Shown here: piece by piece, positions 24,839-34,229 of the stretch
Position numbering within the stretch: position 1 is the stretch's first letter
How the letters are laid out: every line of letters begins with the position of its first letter
Source: Gammaproteobacteria bacterium
Lineage (GTDB): Bacteria; Pseudomonadota; Gammaproteobacteria; DSM-19610
NCBI GenBank assembly: GCA_015494295.1
Contig: WGBO01000044.1
Coordinates: forward strand, 1 to 46,236
Direction: 5' to 3'
Length of the DNA: 46,236 bases
Program-made: the position numbers and the translations under genes
The notes under the pieces: model-generated
What the model was told of the DNA's origin: nothing
Databases searched by the model: none
The model's input: the letters and a program-made list of their open reading frames with translations, nothing else

Positions 24839-27800
24839 CGTGCACGCTCTCCTGCAGTTGTCGGGAAGGTTTCAGCCGGCCCCGGGCGCGGCAGACGCCG
24901 GCGCTGCCACAAATACCAGAGCACCGGCAGCAACAGCATGGACACCAGCGGCGCGGTCACCATGCCGCCGACCATGGGCGCGGCGATACGCCGCATCACC
25001 TCGGAACCGCTGCCCTGCCCCAGCATGACCGGCATCAAGCCGATGATGATGACCGCCGCCGTCATGGCCTTGGGCCGCACCCGCAGCACGGCGCCCTCGA
25101 TCACCGCCCGGCGCAAGCCGGCTTCGTCCCGTGGACGGTGGCGCTCCAGCGCCGCGCGCAGGTAGACCAGCATGACCACGCCGAATTCTGCGGCCACGCC
25201 GGCCAACGCAATAAAACCGACCGCGACCGCCACGGAAAGATGAAAACCCAACAGCCACAGCAGCCAGACCCCACCGACCAGAGCCAGCGGCACCGCCAGC
25301 ATGACGAGCAGCGACTCGGTCAGGCTGCGGAAACTCAGATAGAGCAGTATAAGGATGATAAAAAGGGTCAGGGGTACAATCCAGGCCAGGCGCTGACTGG
25401 CACGCGCCAGATACTGGTACTGGCCCGCCCACGACAAGGTGTAACCGGCCGGCGGCTTCAGGCGCTGCGCCAGCAGCGCACGCGCGTCCGCCACCCAGGA
25501 ACCGATGTCGCGCCCGTCGGTGGTCACATACACCCAGCCGTTGAGACGGCCGTTCTCGCTCTTGATGAGCGGCGGGCCGTCGACCACGCGTATCTCGGCC
25601 AGATCCTGCAACTGTACCTGTGTGTCCTCGGTGACCACCAGCGGCAGTTCACGCAGCTTGGCGATGGAATCGCGCAGCTCACGCGGGTAGCGCAGGTTGA
25701 CCGGGTAGCGCTCGCGGCCTTCCACTGTCCATGTGATGTCCTGGCCGGCGATGGCGATACTGGCGGCCTCTTCGATTTCCTGGATGGACAGCCCGTAGTG
25801 GCCGGCGGCGTAGCGGTCGATGTCCACGTCGATGTAGCGCGCGCCCACGGCGCGGTCCGACAGCACACTGGCGGTGCCGGGCACCTCGCGCAACAAGTAC
25901 TCGATCTGCTCGCCCAGGCGCTGGATGCCAGCCAGGTCCGGGCCCGCAATTTTGATGCCCACCGGGGTATTGATGCCGGTCGACTGCATGTCGATGCGGG
26001 TGCGGATGGGCATCAGCCAGGCATTGTTCAGCCCAGGCACCTGCACCTTCGCATCGAGCTCGGCGCGGATGTCGTCCAGATCCACGCCCGGGCGCCACTG
26101 TTCACGCGGCTTGAGCTGTATCAGGGTTTCGATCATGGTCAGGGGCGCGGGATCAGTTGCGGTTTCAGCGCGCCCCACCTTGCCGAAAACACGCTCGACC
26201 TCGGGCACGGAGCGGATCATGCGGTCGGTCTGCTGCAACAGTTCGCGCGCCTTTCCAATGGAAATGCCCGGCAGGGTGGTGGGCATGTACAGCAGGTCGC
26301 CCTCGTCCATTTCCGGCATGAACTCGCTGCCCATGCGCGCCAGCGGCCACAACATGGACGCGAGTAACAGGACCGAGACCGCCAGGACACGCCAGGGCCG
26401 CGCCAGCGCGCGCTCGATCAGCGGCCGGTACAGGCGGATCAGGAAGCGGTTGACGGGGTTGCTTTCCTCGGCCCGCACCCGGCCGCGCACCAGCCACACC
26501 AGCAGCGCTGGCACCAGGGTCACGGAAAGCCCGGCCGCGGCGGCCATGGCCCAGGTCTTGGTCCAGGCCAGGGGCTCGAACAGGCGCGCCTCCTGCGCTT
26601 CCAGCGTGAACACGGGCAGGAAACTCAGCGTGATAATGAGCAGTGAAAAGAACAGCGGCGTGCCCACTTCCACCGCTGCGTCCTGGATGGCGCGCAGGCG
26701 GTCGCGGCCGCTCGCGGCGGCCCGCTCCAGATGCTTGTGCACGTTTTCGATCATGACGATGCTGGCGTCCACCATGGCGCCGATGGCGATGGCGATACCG
26801 CCCAGCGACATGATGTTGGCATTGATGCCCTGCACTCGCATGACGGCAAAGGCCGCGAGGATGCCCACCGGCAGGCTGAGCAGGATCACCAGCGAAGAGC
26901 GCAGGTGCAACAGGAACAGGGCGCACACCGCCACGACCACCAGAAATTCCTCCACCAGGCGCTGTTCCAGGTTGTCCACCGCGCGCCCGATCAGGGCCGA
27001 GCGGTCGTAGGTCTCCACCAGCTCCACGCCCTCGGGCAGACTTTTTCGCAACTGTTCCAGCTTCTGTTTCACGGCCTGGATGGTGGCCAGCGCGTTCTCG
27101 CCCGAACGCATGACGATGATGCCGCCCACCACCTCGCCCTCACCGTCCAGGTCGGCCACGCCACGGCGCATGGCCGGCCCGATCTGGATACTGCGCACGA
27201 TGTCATCCAGCAGCACCGAGGAAATCGACAGGCGCCGGCGCACCGTCGGCACGCTGGTGACACCGATGTCCTCCACCCCGTCCACGTAGCCGCGAAAACG
27301 CAGCATGTATTCGGCCTCGGCGATCTCCAGTGCCGAGCCGCCGACCTCGGCGTTGGATTCCTGCATGGCGCGCTTGACGTTGGCCAGCGTCAGGTAGTAG
27401 CCGCGAAGCCGGTCCGGGTCGATGACCACCTGGTACTGGCGCACCATGCCGCCCACGGTGGCGACTTCCGACACCCCTGGCACGGTCTGCAGTTCGTATT
27501 TCAGAAACCAGTCCTGCAACGAACGCAGTTCACCGAGATCGTGCCGGCCACTACGGTCGAGCAGGGCGTACTGGTAGATCCAGCCCACCCCGGTGGCATC
27601 CGGCCCCAGGCGCGGCTCGGCCCCGGCGGGCAGGCTGCCGGCAGCCTGATCCAGATATTCCAGCACCCGCGAGCGGGCCCAGTACAGGTCGGTGTCGTCG
27701 GAGAAGATCACATAGACGTAGGAATCGCCGAAGAAGGAATAGCCCCGCACCGACACCGCGCCCGGCACCGACAACATGGCGGTGGACAACGGGTAGGTCA

Positions 27801-27993
27801 CCTGATCCTCCACCACTTGCGGCGCCTGACCGGGATAGCTGGTGCGAATGATGACCTGCACATCGGACAGATCGGGGATGGCGTCCAGCGGGAGGGTGCG
27901 CAGGGCGTAGATCCCGCCGGCGCTGATCAGCAGCGCCGCCAGCAACACCAGCAGGCGGTTCTGTACAGACCAGCGAATGAGCGCCGCAATCAT
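24835..27993 (-). CDS. cusA: CusA-type heavy-metal RND efflux pump
   Basis: CusA exports Cu(I)/Ag(I) from the periplasm or inner membrane using proton flow. The 1052-residue length matches the family. The start is IRWSVQNRLLVLLAALLISA, with the HME-RND segment PLDAIPDLSDVQVIIRTSYP. The transmembrane proton-relay region has GAMVDASIVMIENVHKHLER. The three methionines that bind copper in E. coli CusA have counterparts in EFMPEMDEGDLLYMP, LTMIETLIQLK and TRIDMQSTGI. It overlaps the DsbA-like gene and follows cusB by three bases. No CusC outer-membrane partner is present. Confidence 0.95.
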   Translation of the reverse strand: MIAALIRWSVQNRLLVLLAALLISAGGIYALRTLPLDAIPDLSDVQVIIRTSYPGQAPQVVEDQVTYPLSTAMLSVPGAVSVRGYSFFGDSYVYVIFSDDTDLYWARSRVLEYLDQAAGSLPAGAEPRLGPDATGVGWIYQYALLDRSGRHDLGELRSLQDWFLKYELQTVPGVSEVATVGGMVRQYQVVIDPDRLRGYYLTLANVKRAMQESNAEVGGSALEIAEAEYMLRFRGYVDGVEDIGVTSVPTVRRRLSISSVLLDDIVRSIQIGPAMRRGVADLDGEGEVVGGIIVMRSGENALATIQAVKQKLEQLRKSLPEGVELVETYDRSALIGRAVDNLEQRLVEEFLVVVAVCALFLLHLRSSLVILLSLPVGILAAFAVMRVQGINANIMSLGGIAIAIGAMVDASIVMIENVHKHLERAAASGRDRLRAIQDAAVEVGTPLFFSLLIITLSFLPVFTLEAQEARLFEPLAWTKTWAMAAAAGLSVTLVPALLVWLVRGRVRAEESNPVNRFLIRLYRPLIERALARPWRVLAVSVLLLASMLWPLARMGSEFMPEMDEGDLLYMPTTLPGISIGKARELLQQTDRMIRSVPEVERVFGKVGRAETATDPAPLTMIETLIQLKPREQWRPGVDLDDIRAELDAKVQVPGLNNAWLMPIRTRIDMQSTGINTPVGIKIAGPDLAGIQRLGEQIEYLLREVPGTASVLSDRAVGARYIDVDIDRYAAGHYGLSIQEIEEAASIAIAGQDITWTVEGRERYPVNLRYPRELRDSIAKLRELPLVVTEDTQVQLQDLAEIRVVDGPPLIKSENGRLNGWVYVTTDGRDIGSWVADARALLAQRLKPPAGYTLSWAGQYQYLARASQRLAWIVPLTLFIILILLYLSFRSLTESLLVMLAVPLALVGGVWLLWLLGFHLSVAVAVGFIALAGVAAEFGVVMLVYLRAALERHRPRDEAGLRRAVIEGAVLRVRPKAMTAAVIIIGLMPVMLGQGSGSEVMRRIAAPMVGGMVTAPLVSMLLLPVLWYLWQRRRLPRPGPAETFPTTAGERAR

Positions 27994-27996
27994 GAC

Positions 27997-29427
27997 CTAC
28001 ACACAAGCAGCCGGCGTCAGTCCATCGGCCGGCTTCGCGGCCGGTGTCTGCTCTCCGTCACGCAACCGGCTGAGTGGTGGCAAGCGGGGCGAAGGCTGCG
28101 CCGCGCCGCCCAGTCCGCTGCCCGCGTTCGCCGCCGGCGTCTCGCTGGCGGGCGCCACCACCGTGCCGGCATGGTCGGCCCCGTCGTCCGCATCGGCGGG
28201 AGCCTGCATGCGCCGGAAACCGGCCAGCAGACTGCTCTCGGAATCGATCAGGAACTGGCCGGAGGCCACCACCCGGTCACCGGGGGAAAGCCCCTCGCGG
28301 ATTTCGATCAGGCCGCCCGATTCCTCACCGGCGATTACCGGTACCGGCCGGTAATGCCCCTCTCCCAGCACCCGCACCACGCGGTCGCCCTCGCCGGTGC
28401 GGATCACGGCGTCCGCCGGTACCAGCAACACCTGCCGGCGCGGCTGACCAAGAATGGTGACATGGGCGAACATGCTTTGCGACAGTCCGGTATGATCGCT
28501 GCGAAAACGCAGGCCCACTTCCAGCGATCGCGTGGTATAACCCACCGGAGGTTCCACCCGAACCACCTCGCCCTCGAACACGGTGCCGCGCAGGCCGCGC
28601 ACCGTCATGCGCGCCTTCTGACCTTCTTCCACCCACCCCCACTGACGTTCGAAGATCTCGGCTGTGACATTCACCACGCGGTAGTTGCCGCCAACATTGA
28701 ATACGGTAAAACCGGTATGCACCGACTCACCCACCCGCCCGCGCCGGGTATAAACCACGCCGTCCTCGAACGCGCGCACCTCCACCGGCATCTCGGGCGG
28801 CTCGCCGGCCTGCAGACGGGCGATCTGGTCCGAACTGAGCCCCATGCGCCCCAGTTCCGGCACCATGGCCGCGGCGGTCGCGCGGTCACCGTGGAGGAAA
28901 GCTTCCTGGAAGGCGCGTTCGTGCTCGAACAATTCGTCGGACTTGACCGAGAACAGTAGTTCGCCGTCCTCGATGAAGTCGCCCTGCTGCTTGTCGGCCA
29001 CGTAGACCAGTTCACCACGGATGGGAGGCGACAGGGTCCGTCGCGCCATGGGATCAATGCGGGTGATCTTGCCGATGGTCTCGATTTTGCGCGGCAGATC
29101 GCCCAGCCGCGCCTCGGCCGTGCGCACACCCAGGTTGTGGGCCACCGAGGGCTCTATGCTGACGGCGGGCCGGGCGTCGGTTTCACCGGCCGGCGTGGCG
29201 CGGCGATCCAGTACCAGATCCATGCCACAAATGGGACAGCTTCCGGGTTCGTGGCCATGAATGGATGCATGCATGGGACACACATAGCCCGGTTCCGCCT
29301 CGACTCCCGCTATGGCCTCCAACTCGGGGGCCTCCGTGGCACCGCCAGCGCCCTGCGGCTGCCAGCGACCAAACAAATACCCGACGGCAATGGCCACAAC
29401 GGCCGTGAATATCAGACTTTTTCGCAT
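27997..29427 (-). CDS. cusB: CusB-type efflux adaptor with heavy-metal-binding domain
   Basis: CusB links CusA to an outer-membrane channel and hands over copper. This 476-residue protein has an N-terminal membrane anchor, then a heavy-metal-binding domain at ~47-73 (YVCPMHASIHGHEPGSCPIC, GMDLV) with Cys, Met and His ligands. The adaptor core follows: TIGKITRIDPMARRTLSPPI, GELVYVADKQQGDFIEDGEL, a helical hairpin and a beta-barrel domain. The C-terminus is long and Ala/Pro-rich. It is three bases from cusA and three from the glutaminyl cyclase gene. Confidence 0.94.
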   Translation of the reverse strand: MRKSLIFTAVVAIAVGYLFGRWQPQGAGGATEAPELEAIAGVEAEPGYVCPMHASIHGHEPGSCPICGMDLVLDRRATPAGETDARPAVSIEPSVAHNLGVRTAEARLGDLPRKIETIGKITRIDPMARRTLSPPIRGELVYVADKQQGDFIEDGELLFSVKSDELFEHERAFQEAFLHGDRATAAAMVPELGRMGLSSDQIARLQAGEPPEMPVEVRAFEDGVVYTRRGRVGESVHTGFTVFNVGGNYRVVNVTAEIFERQWGWVEEGQKARMTVRGLRGTVFEGEVVRVEPPVGYTTRSLEVGLRFRSDHTGLSQSMFAHVTILGQPRRQVLLVPADAVIRTGEGDRVVRVLGEGHYRPVPVIAGEESGGLIEIREGLSPGDRVVASGQFLIDSESSLLAGFRRMQAPADADDGADHAGTVVAPASETPAANAGSGLGGAAQPSPRLPPLSRLRDGEQTPAAKPADGLTPAACV

Positions 29428-29430
29428 TAT

Positions 29431-30363
29431 TCAGTTCCCCTGCATCCCCGTCCCGTGTTCGTGTTCCCTTTCGGCCCCCTGCCTTGCGAACGGCCCGCTG
29501 ACCGGGGACCCCAGCCGCAGGCGGTACACCCAGGGCCAGTACTTGCCCGTAACCAGCAGGGTCCCGTTTCCGGCGTCCCAGGCCAGTCCGTTGGCCACGG
29601 CCGTGGTGTGCGGCCGTTGCGACCAGGGCCACAGGCTGCTGAGATCGATCCAGCTTCGCACCTCGCCAGTTGCCGGGTCGATACGCGCCACGCAATCCCC
29701 CGGATAAACATTGGCCAACAGGGCACCGGGTACCGCCTCCAGTTCATTGAGCCCGGTAACCGGCCGCCCCCCGTCCCGCACCTGCACACTGCCGACGGGG
29801 TGATAATCGTCGGCATCCAGAAAACGTAGCCAGGGACTGCCATCACTCACCACCAGGCGGCCATCCACATAAGCCAGACCCCAGACCTCGCCCGGGAGCC
29901 GAAAATGTCCTGCCGGCGTCAAGTCCGGCATCCGGTAGCGCAGCCCGATGCCCGCCTTCCAGGTCGCTTGTATCAGCTCGGCACCGACTGCGGTCAGCCC
30001 CTCGGCGAACAGTCTGGCTTCTACCTGGTGACGGGCCAGCACCCGTCCGCTGCGGGTCTGCACCCGACGCAGGCCGGAGCGACCATACAGGCCGGTACTT
30101 TCGTACAATTCGCCGGCAACCAGCACCAGCCCCTGGGTAAAGGCCTTCGGGTCGTGTGGATAATGCGCCACCACACGGTAGTCCTGCAACGGCGCGGCCA
30201 TGCGCTGCATGCCGTGGCACAACGGACGCAGCGGCTCGTCGGTTGCGGCGGGTAGCGATACGGTTCGCATTCCCATGGCGGCCACCGGCCACGCCAGCCA
30301 ACCGGCCAACAGGCTCGAAAGACACCGCATGAGCACAGCACTGTGCCGGGCAGCATTCCTCAT
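29431..30363 (-). CDS. Glutaminyl-peptide cyclotransferase (bacterial QC type)
   Basis: Bacterial QC enzymes form N-terminal pyroglutamate on exported proteins, using a five-bladed propeller. The family segments are HDPKAFTQGLVLVAGELYES, TGLYGRSGLRRVQTRSG, GEVWGLAYVDGRLVVSDGS, ANVYPGDCVARIDPATGEV and ANGLAWDAGNGTLLVTGKYW. A signal peptide (MRCLSSLLAGWLAWPVAA) lies at the N-terminus. The true start may be 30363, 30330 or a GTG at 30387. It precedes cusB by three bases. An AT-rich stretch near 30421-30440 may hold a promoter. Confidence 0.88.
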   Translation of the reverse strand: MRNAARHSAVLMRCLSSLLAGWLAWPVAAMGMRTVSLPAATDEPLRPLCHGMQRMAAPLQDYRVVAHYPHDPKAFTQGLVLVAGELYESTGLYGRSGLRRVQTRSGRVLARHQVEARLFAEGLTAVGAELIQATWKAGIGLRYRMPDLTPAGHFRLPGEVWGLAYVDGRLVVSDGSPWLRFLDADDYHPVGSVQVRDGGRPVTGLNELEAVPGALLANVYPGDCVARIDPATGEVRSWIDLSSLWPWSQRPHTTAVANGLAWDAGNGTLLVTGKYWPWVYRLRLGSPVSGPFARQGAEREHEHGTGMQGN

Positions 30364-30421
30364 ACCGCGCCCAAATCGTGGCCCCACAGGCAGCCACGCT
30401 CCAAAAAAATTCCAATACGCA

Positions 30422-33400
30422 CTATAATTTATTTATATCAGGGTTTCCCCTAACAGTAAGTAACTTTTGTTCCACAGAAGGGCGCTCACCCGATGCCGCT
30501 TTCCGCCGCTCAGCACGAAAACTGGCCTGGGCCGCCAGCAACAGCAAGGGCATATCGTGCCGGGTGCGAGAGAACACGCCACCCGACCAGCGCCGCCACG
30601 CCTTGAGCGCGGCACGAGGCCGGCCATCGCCCAACTGCCCCAGCAACCGCGCCATCAACAGGAAGGACTGCCGTCCGGCGGCACGGTTGTCCGGCTGTTC
30701 GAGCAAGCGCCCGGACAACTCGGCCACTTGCGCCGGCCTGTGCCCGGCCAGCGCCACAAAAAGCGCCAGCCAGTCGCGCACGGGGTGGCCAGCCGCCGCC
30801 GTGCCCGGACAGATATCCTGATCGAGCCGCCGCCACAGATTTACGGCTTCGTCCCGCGGCAGATAGGGTAGTGTCTCGCCGGCAAGGGCGAGAAGCTGCT
30901 CGATCACCAATTGGAGGTCGGGATCGCAACGGCCGCGCAGCAGGCGCAGATAGGCCAGCCGCTGGCGCGCGGCGGCTTTGAGCATTGCCTCGTCTGGCAG
31001 GCTATCGGCCGCCCCGGCATCGACCAGCAAGCGCGCCGCCTGGGCGCGGGCGGCCACCAGAGCCTGGGCCGGCGGATAATAGGCGTCGGGAAAGATCGCC
31101 GCCCCTCCCTCCGCCACTTCCCGGCCTTCCAGCCAATCCAGCACCGGCAACGGTGCCTGGCGCAGGCGCGTGAATTCGGCCGCCGTACGGCCCATGAAGC
31201 GCGCCCGCGCCGCGCGCTGATCCAGGAAGGGGTAATAATCGGAATTGGCCGGCTCTGGAAAAAACCGCAACAAGGGCTCCAGCAGACCGCGCCCGGCAAT
31301 ACGGCGCAGGCGCAGGTCATCGAGACTGTGCACGCCCACCTTGCGCAGTTCGGCCGCCACAGCCGGCTGACCGAACAGCCTGGCATCATCCGGTTCACCC
31401 ACCGGCCCGCCCTTCCGCGCAACAATCAGAAGGTCGAGTGCGTTGGCGGCGTAGAGTTCATAGTCGGGAAAATTCTCCTGCACCGCCTTGAGCACCGAGG
31501 CCACCAGGCCGGTGTCGGTTTCATACAGCTGGAACCACTGCACCAACAGTCCTCCGTCGGCCAGGTAACGCCGCACGTGGCGGTAGAATTCCGTGGTAAA
31601 CAGACCTGCCACGCCGCTGACCCAGGGGTTGGATGGCTCGGATATGATCACGTCGTAACGCGCGCCGCGCGCCGCGAACCAGCTACGGGCATCATCGATG
31701 AAAATGTGGCTGCGCGGGTCCTGGTAAGTTCGCCCCACCTCGGCGCCAAAGCCGCGCGAGGCGCGCACCATTGCCGGCTCGATCTCGATGGTATCGACAC
31801 GTTCCAGGCGCTCGTCCGCCAGCAGGGCGTGCGCGGTCAGGCCCGAACCCAGACCGATATTGGCAACCCGCCGCGCCTGCGGGTGCAGCGCCAGCGGCAA
31901 CAGGCCGGCCAGCACCATGGTGGACTGATCGCTGGTGGGCGGACGCTCGGGGTGCATCATGATGCTGGCATCCGGCTTGCCGTTGGTGGTGACGGTGAGG
32001 GTGCCGGCTTGTGGATAATAGATGGTGTCGATGGAGGCGGACTTGCCGTCTTCGTGAAAGCGGATCTCCATGGCCGGGTCCAGCACCGCGCCACGCCGGT
32101 ATACGCCGGACGCGAGTTGGTGCGGGTCCAGCGCCACCATCAGCAGAACGGCGACAGCCGTCGCCGGGGCCGTCACAGCCAGGGCGCGCGCGGAAAACCG
32201 TAGCGGCCGCGTCGCCAGCACATACAGTAGTACCAGTCCCAGGCCAATGTCGAGCAACGCGCCGAGCGCCAGGGTACCCTTGAGTCCAAGCAGGGGAAAG
32301 CCCAGGTGCACGGCAATAAACACGCCGGCAATGGCACCCACCGTATTCCATGCATACACCGCGCCAATGCAGCGCTCCCCCGCGCCCTGTCTGAGCAGCC
32401 CGTAGGTCACCAGCGGCAGGGTCATGCCGGCGCAGAAGGTGGCGGGAAACATGACCGCCATGGAGATGGCGTGACTTGCCACGTTGAAAACGTCATAGCC
32501 GCTTGCATCCCGCGGCAGCAGCCGGACGATATAGGCCATGGCGGCATAGCTCAGCTTGTACACCGGCAGGGTCAACAGAGCCAGCGCGCCCATGGCCAGC
32601 TGAACCCGGGCCAGACTCGCCACCGGATCGCTCAGACCATCCAGGCGCCGGCGCATCCACCAGCCACCGGCGGCCAGACCGAGAATGAAAGCACTCAGCA
32701 TCAGTTCGAAGGCGTGGCTGGAACTGCTCAGAACCAGCGACAGCATGCGCAGCCACACCACCTCATAGATAAAGGAAGCCAACCCGGTAACCAGCGCGGC
32801 CAGCAACAACAGACGCGGCCGGTGCCCGGGCGCTGAACCTCCCGATACCCCACCCGACGTATCCTCCGGGGCACGCTCCGCCTCGGGCTCGCCGCGCAGA
32901 CGCCCGGCCAGCAAGAATGCCGCGCCCGCGGCCACGCAAAGATTGATGATACCGGCGATGTGCAGCGTGCCCGGCAGACCCCAGGTATCGATCAGCCAGA
33001 AACCGCTCGCCAGCACGCCCAGCGCCGCGCCGAGGCTGTTGACGAAATACAGCAAGGACAACAGCCGCCCGCGCCGCCGTGGATGGCGCCGCATCAGTCC
33101 GGCCGCCAACAGGGGAAAGGTCATGCCCAACAACACCGACTGCAGGGCAATGAGCGCAGCGGCACCGGTCCACTTGTACAGCGCCACTGTCAGTGACGAA
33201 TCCAGCGCAGGGATGACGCTCTCGTAGGACAAATCGACGAACCCGGAATAGGCCGGGTGAAAACCGAGCGCCATCAGGCCGATGCCGGCCTCTACAAGGG
33301 CATAGGCCAGTAACAGGCGCGTGGCACGCACGCTGTAGCGCCCGGCCAGCCAGGCCCCCAGCGCCATGCCGCCCATGAAAATGGCCAGCACCAGGGTCTG

Positions 33401-33583
33401 GGCCAGCGCCGCGTGACCCAGGAACAGACCAAGGTATCGGGTCCAGGTCGATTCATAAATAAGCCCGGCAAAGCCGGACGCGGCGAACAGCGTCAGCAGC
33501 GCAAACAGGTGCAATGCCTCGCTACCGGTCAAACCCGTGGCATGCGCGCAGGCAGGCGGCGCGGCAGGCGCTGTATCCGTCAT
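30422..33583 (-). CDS. Fused multi-TM / spermidine-synthase-like protein
   Basis: This is a 1053-residue inner-membrane protein. Two blocks of membrane helices (residues ~25-225 and ~250-480, e.g. LFALLTLFAASGFAGLIYES and LVTGLASFIYEVVWLRMLSL) precede a spermidine-synthase-fold domain (~500-740), with the SAM site VANIGLGSGLTAHALL and IEIEPAMVRASRGFG, then DVIISEPSNPWVSGVAGLF. A C-terminal helical domain of about 270 residues lacks a recognised fold. Such fusions are common in bacteria, but their substrates are not known. It lies 27 bases after the nuclease-fold gene. Confidence 0.88.
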   Translation of the reverse strand: MTDTAPAAPPACAHATGLTGSEALHLFALLTLFAASGFAGLIYESTWTRYLGLFLGHAALAQTLVLAIFMGGMALGAWLAGRYSVRATRLLLAYALVEAGIGLMALGFHPAYSGFVDLSYESVIPALDSSLTVALYKWTGAAALIALQSVLLGMTFPLLAAGLMRRHPRRRGRLLSLLYFVNSLGAALGVLASGFWLIDTWGLPGTLHIAGIINLCVAAGAAFLLAGRLRGEPEAERAPEDTSGGVSGGSAPGHRPRLLLLAALVTGLASFIYEVVWLRMLSLVLSSSSHAFELMLSAFILGLAAGGWWMRRRLDGLSDPVASLARVQLAMGALALLTLPVYKLSYAAMAYIVRLLPRDASGYDVFNVASHAISMAVMFPATFCAGMTLPLVTYGLLRQGAGERCIGAVYAWNTVGAIAGVFIAVHLGFPLLGLKGTLALGALLDIGLGLVLLYVLATRPLRFSARALAVTAPATAVAVLLMVALDPHQLASGVYRRGAVLDPAMEIRFHEDGKSASIDTIYYPQAGTLTVTTNGKPDASIMMHPERPPTSDQSTMVLAGLLPLALHPQARRVANIGLGSGLTAHALLADERLERVDTIEIEPAMVRASRGFGAEVGRTYQDPRSHIFIDDARSWFAARGARYDVIISEPSNPWVSGVAGLFTTEFYRHVRRYLADGGLLVQWFQLYETDTGLVASVLKAVQENFPDYELYAANALDLLIVARKGGPVGEPDDARLFGQPAVAAELRKVGVHSLDDLRLRRIAGRGLLEPLLRFFPEPANSDYYPFLDQRAARARFMGRTAAEFTRLRQAPLPVLDWLEGREVAEGGAAIFPDAYYPPAQALVAARAQAARLLVDAGAADSLPDEAMLKAAARQRLAYLRLLRGRCDPDLQLVIEQLLALAGETLPYLPRDEAVNLWRRLDQDICPGTAAAGHPVRDWLALFVALAGHRPAQVAELSGRLLEQPDNRAAGRQSFLLMARLLGQLGDGRPRAALKAWRRWSGGVFSRTRHDMPLLLLAAQASFRAERRKAASGERPSVEQKLLTVRGNPDINKL

Positions 33584-33610
33584 GATGAGCTACCGCGACC
33601 GGGCCGGTGC

Positions 33611-34120
33611 TCAGCGCGCGCCCGGCCGGTTTTTCGGCGACAGGGCGCACCAGTCCACACCATCGGCGCCGCCACGCACCGCCACGCCGGCGTCCACCAG
33701 CGCCTGCGCAAGACTCCCCCGCTCACTCAGCACCTCCGATATCGCATGATCATCGGCACTGTTTTGCATGCGTACATCCTTCACATACAGGTGGACGGCG
33801 TTGGAGAGGAAATCGCGCGTAACCCCCATGGCGCGGGCCGCCGCCGCGCGCTCACAGTCACTGGCGCGGGGCGTATCCTGAGCCAGCGTGATACCCGGCA
33901 CCTGGATTTCCAGGGTGCGGGTGAAACCGGTGCTGTCGGTATCGAACAACAGCACCACCCGATCCGGTGCTGTCACGTCGATCAGGCGCGCGTCGCGCTT
34001 GCCCGGATAAGGCACGAATTCGGCCGCCGCCAGGGGCAGCACGAAAGAAAACAGGAAAACAGGCAGCATGATATGCCGCAGAAGGCGTGATATCGAATGT
34101 TCTTTGTTGTTGGCGGACAT
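33611..34120 (-). CDS. Exported staphylococcal-nuclease-fold-like protein, degenerate
   Basis: This is a 169-residue protein with a signal peptide (LLRHIMLPVFLFSFVLPLAA, cleavage after AA). The mature part follows the TNase fold layout: LIDVTAPDRVVLLFD, LEIQVPGITLAQDT, ERAAAARAMGVTRDFL, VHLYVKDVRM and SLAQALVDAGVAVR. The Arg and Asp/Glu that cut DNA in active enzymes (usually in VRLAGIDAPE) appear replaced (IQVPGITLAQ). It may be a binding or structural form. It is the first gene after the terminator at 34175-34213. Confidence 0.6.
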   Translation of the reverse strand: MSANNKEHSISRLLRHIMLPVFLFSFVLPLAAAEFVPYPGKRDARLIDVTAPDRVVLLFDTDSTGFTRTLEIQVPGITLAQDTPRASDCERAAAARAMGVTRDFLSNAVHLYVKDVRMQNSADDHAISEVLSERGSLAQALVDAGVAVRGGADGVDWCALSPKNRPGAR

Positions 34121-34174
34121 GGTTTACAAACCCCTCTTTCTCAGACTTCCGACCAGTTGCTGAACCGGTAAAAC

Positions 34175-34213
34175 GCAAAATCCCCTCCCGGAAGATCCGG
34201 GAGGGGTTTTGCG
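34175..34213 (-). terminator. Rho-independent terminator after the 700-residue protein gene
   Basis: CCCCTCCCGGA (34182-34192) pairs perfectly with TCCGGGAGGGG (34196-34206) around AGA, with A-rich and T-rich flanks extending the stem. Read on the minus strand the stem is followed by ATTTTGCGTTTT. It lies just after the stop of the gene ending at 34230 and before the nuclease-fold gene, so it separates the oxidase operon from the next. Confidence 0.88.
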
Positions 34214-34229
34214 GGTCCACCCTGCGCGA

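Noticed and set aside
26731..28959. A 742-codon frame on the plus strand opposite cusA and cusB
   Set aside because: Shadow frame of two strongly conserved efflux genes; His-rich composition is typical of reverse-complement GC-rich coding DNA.
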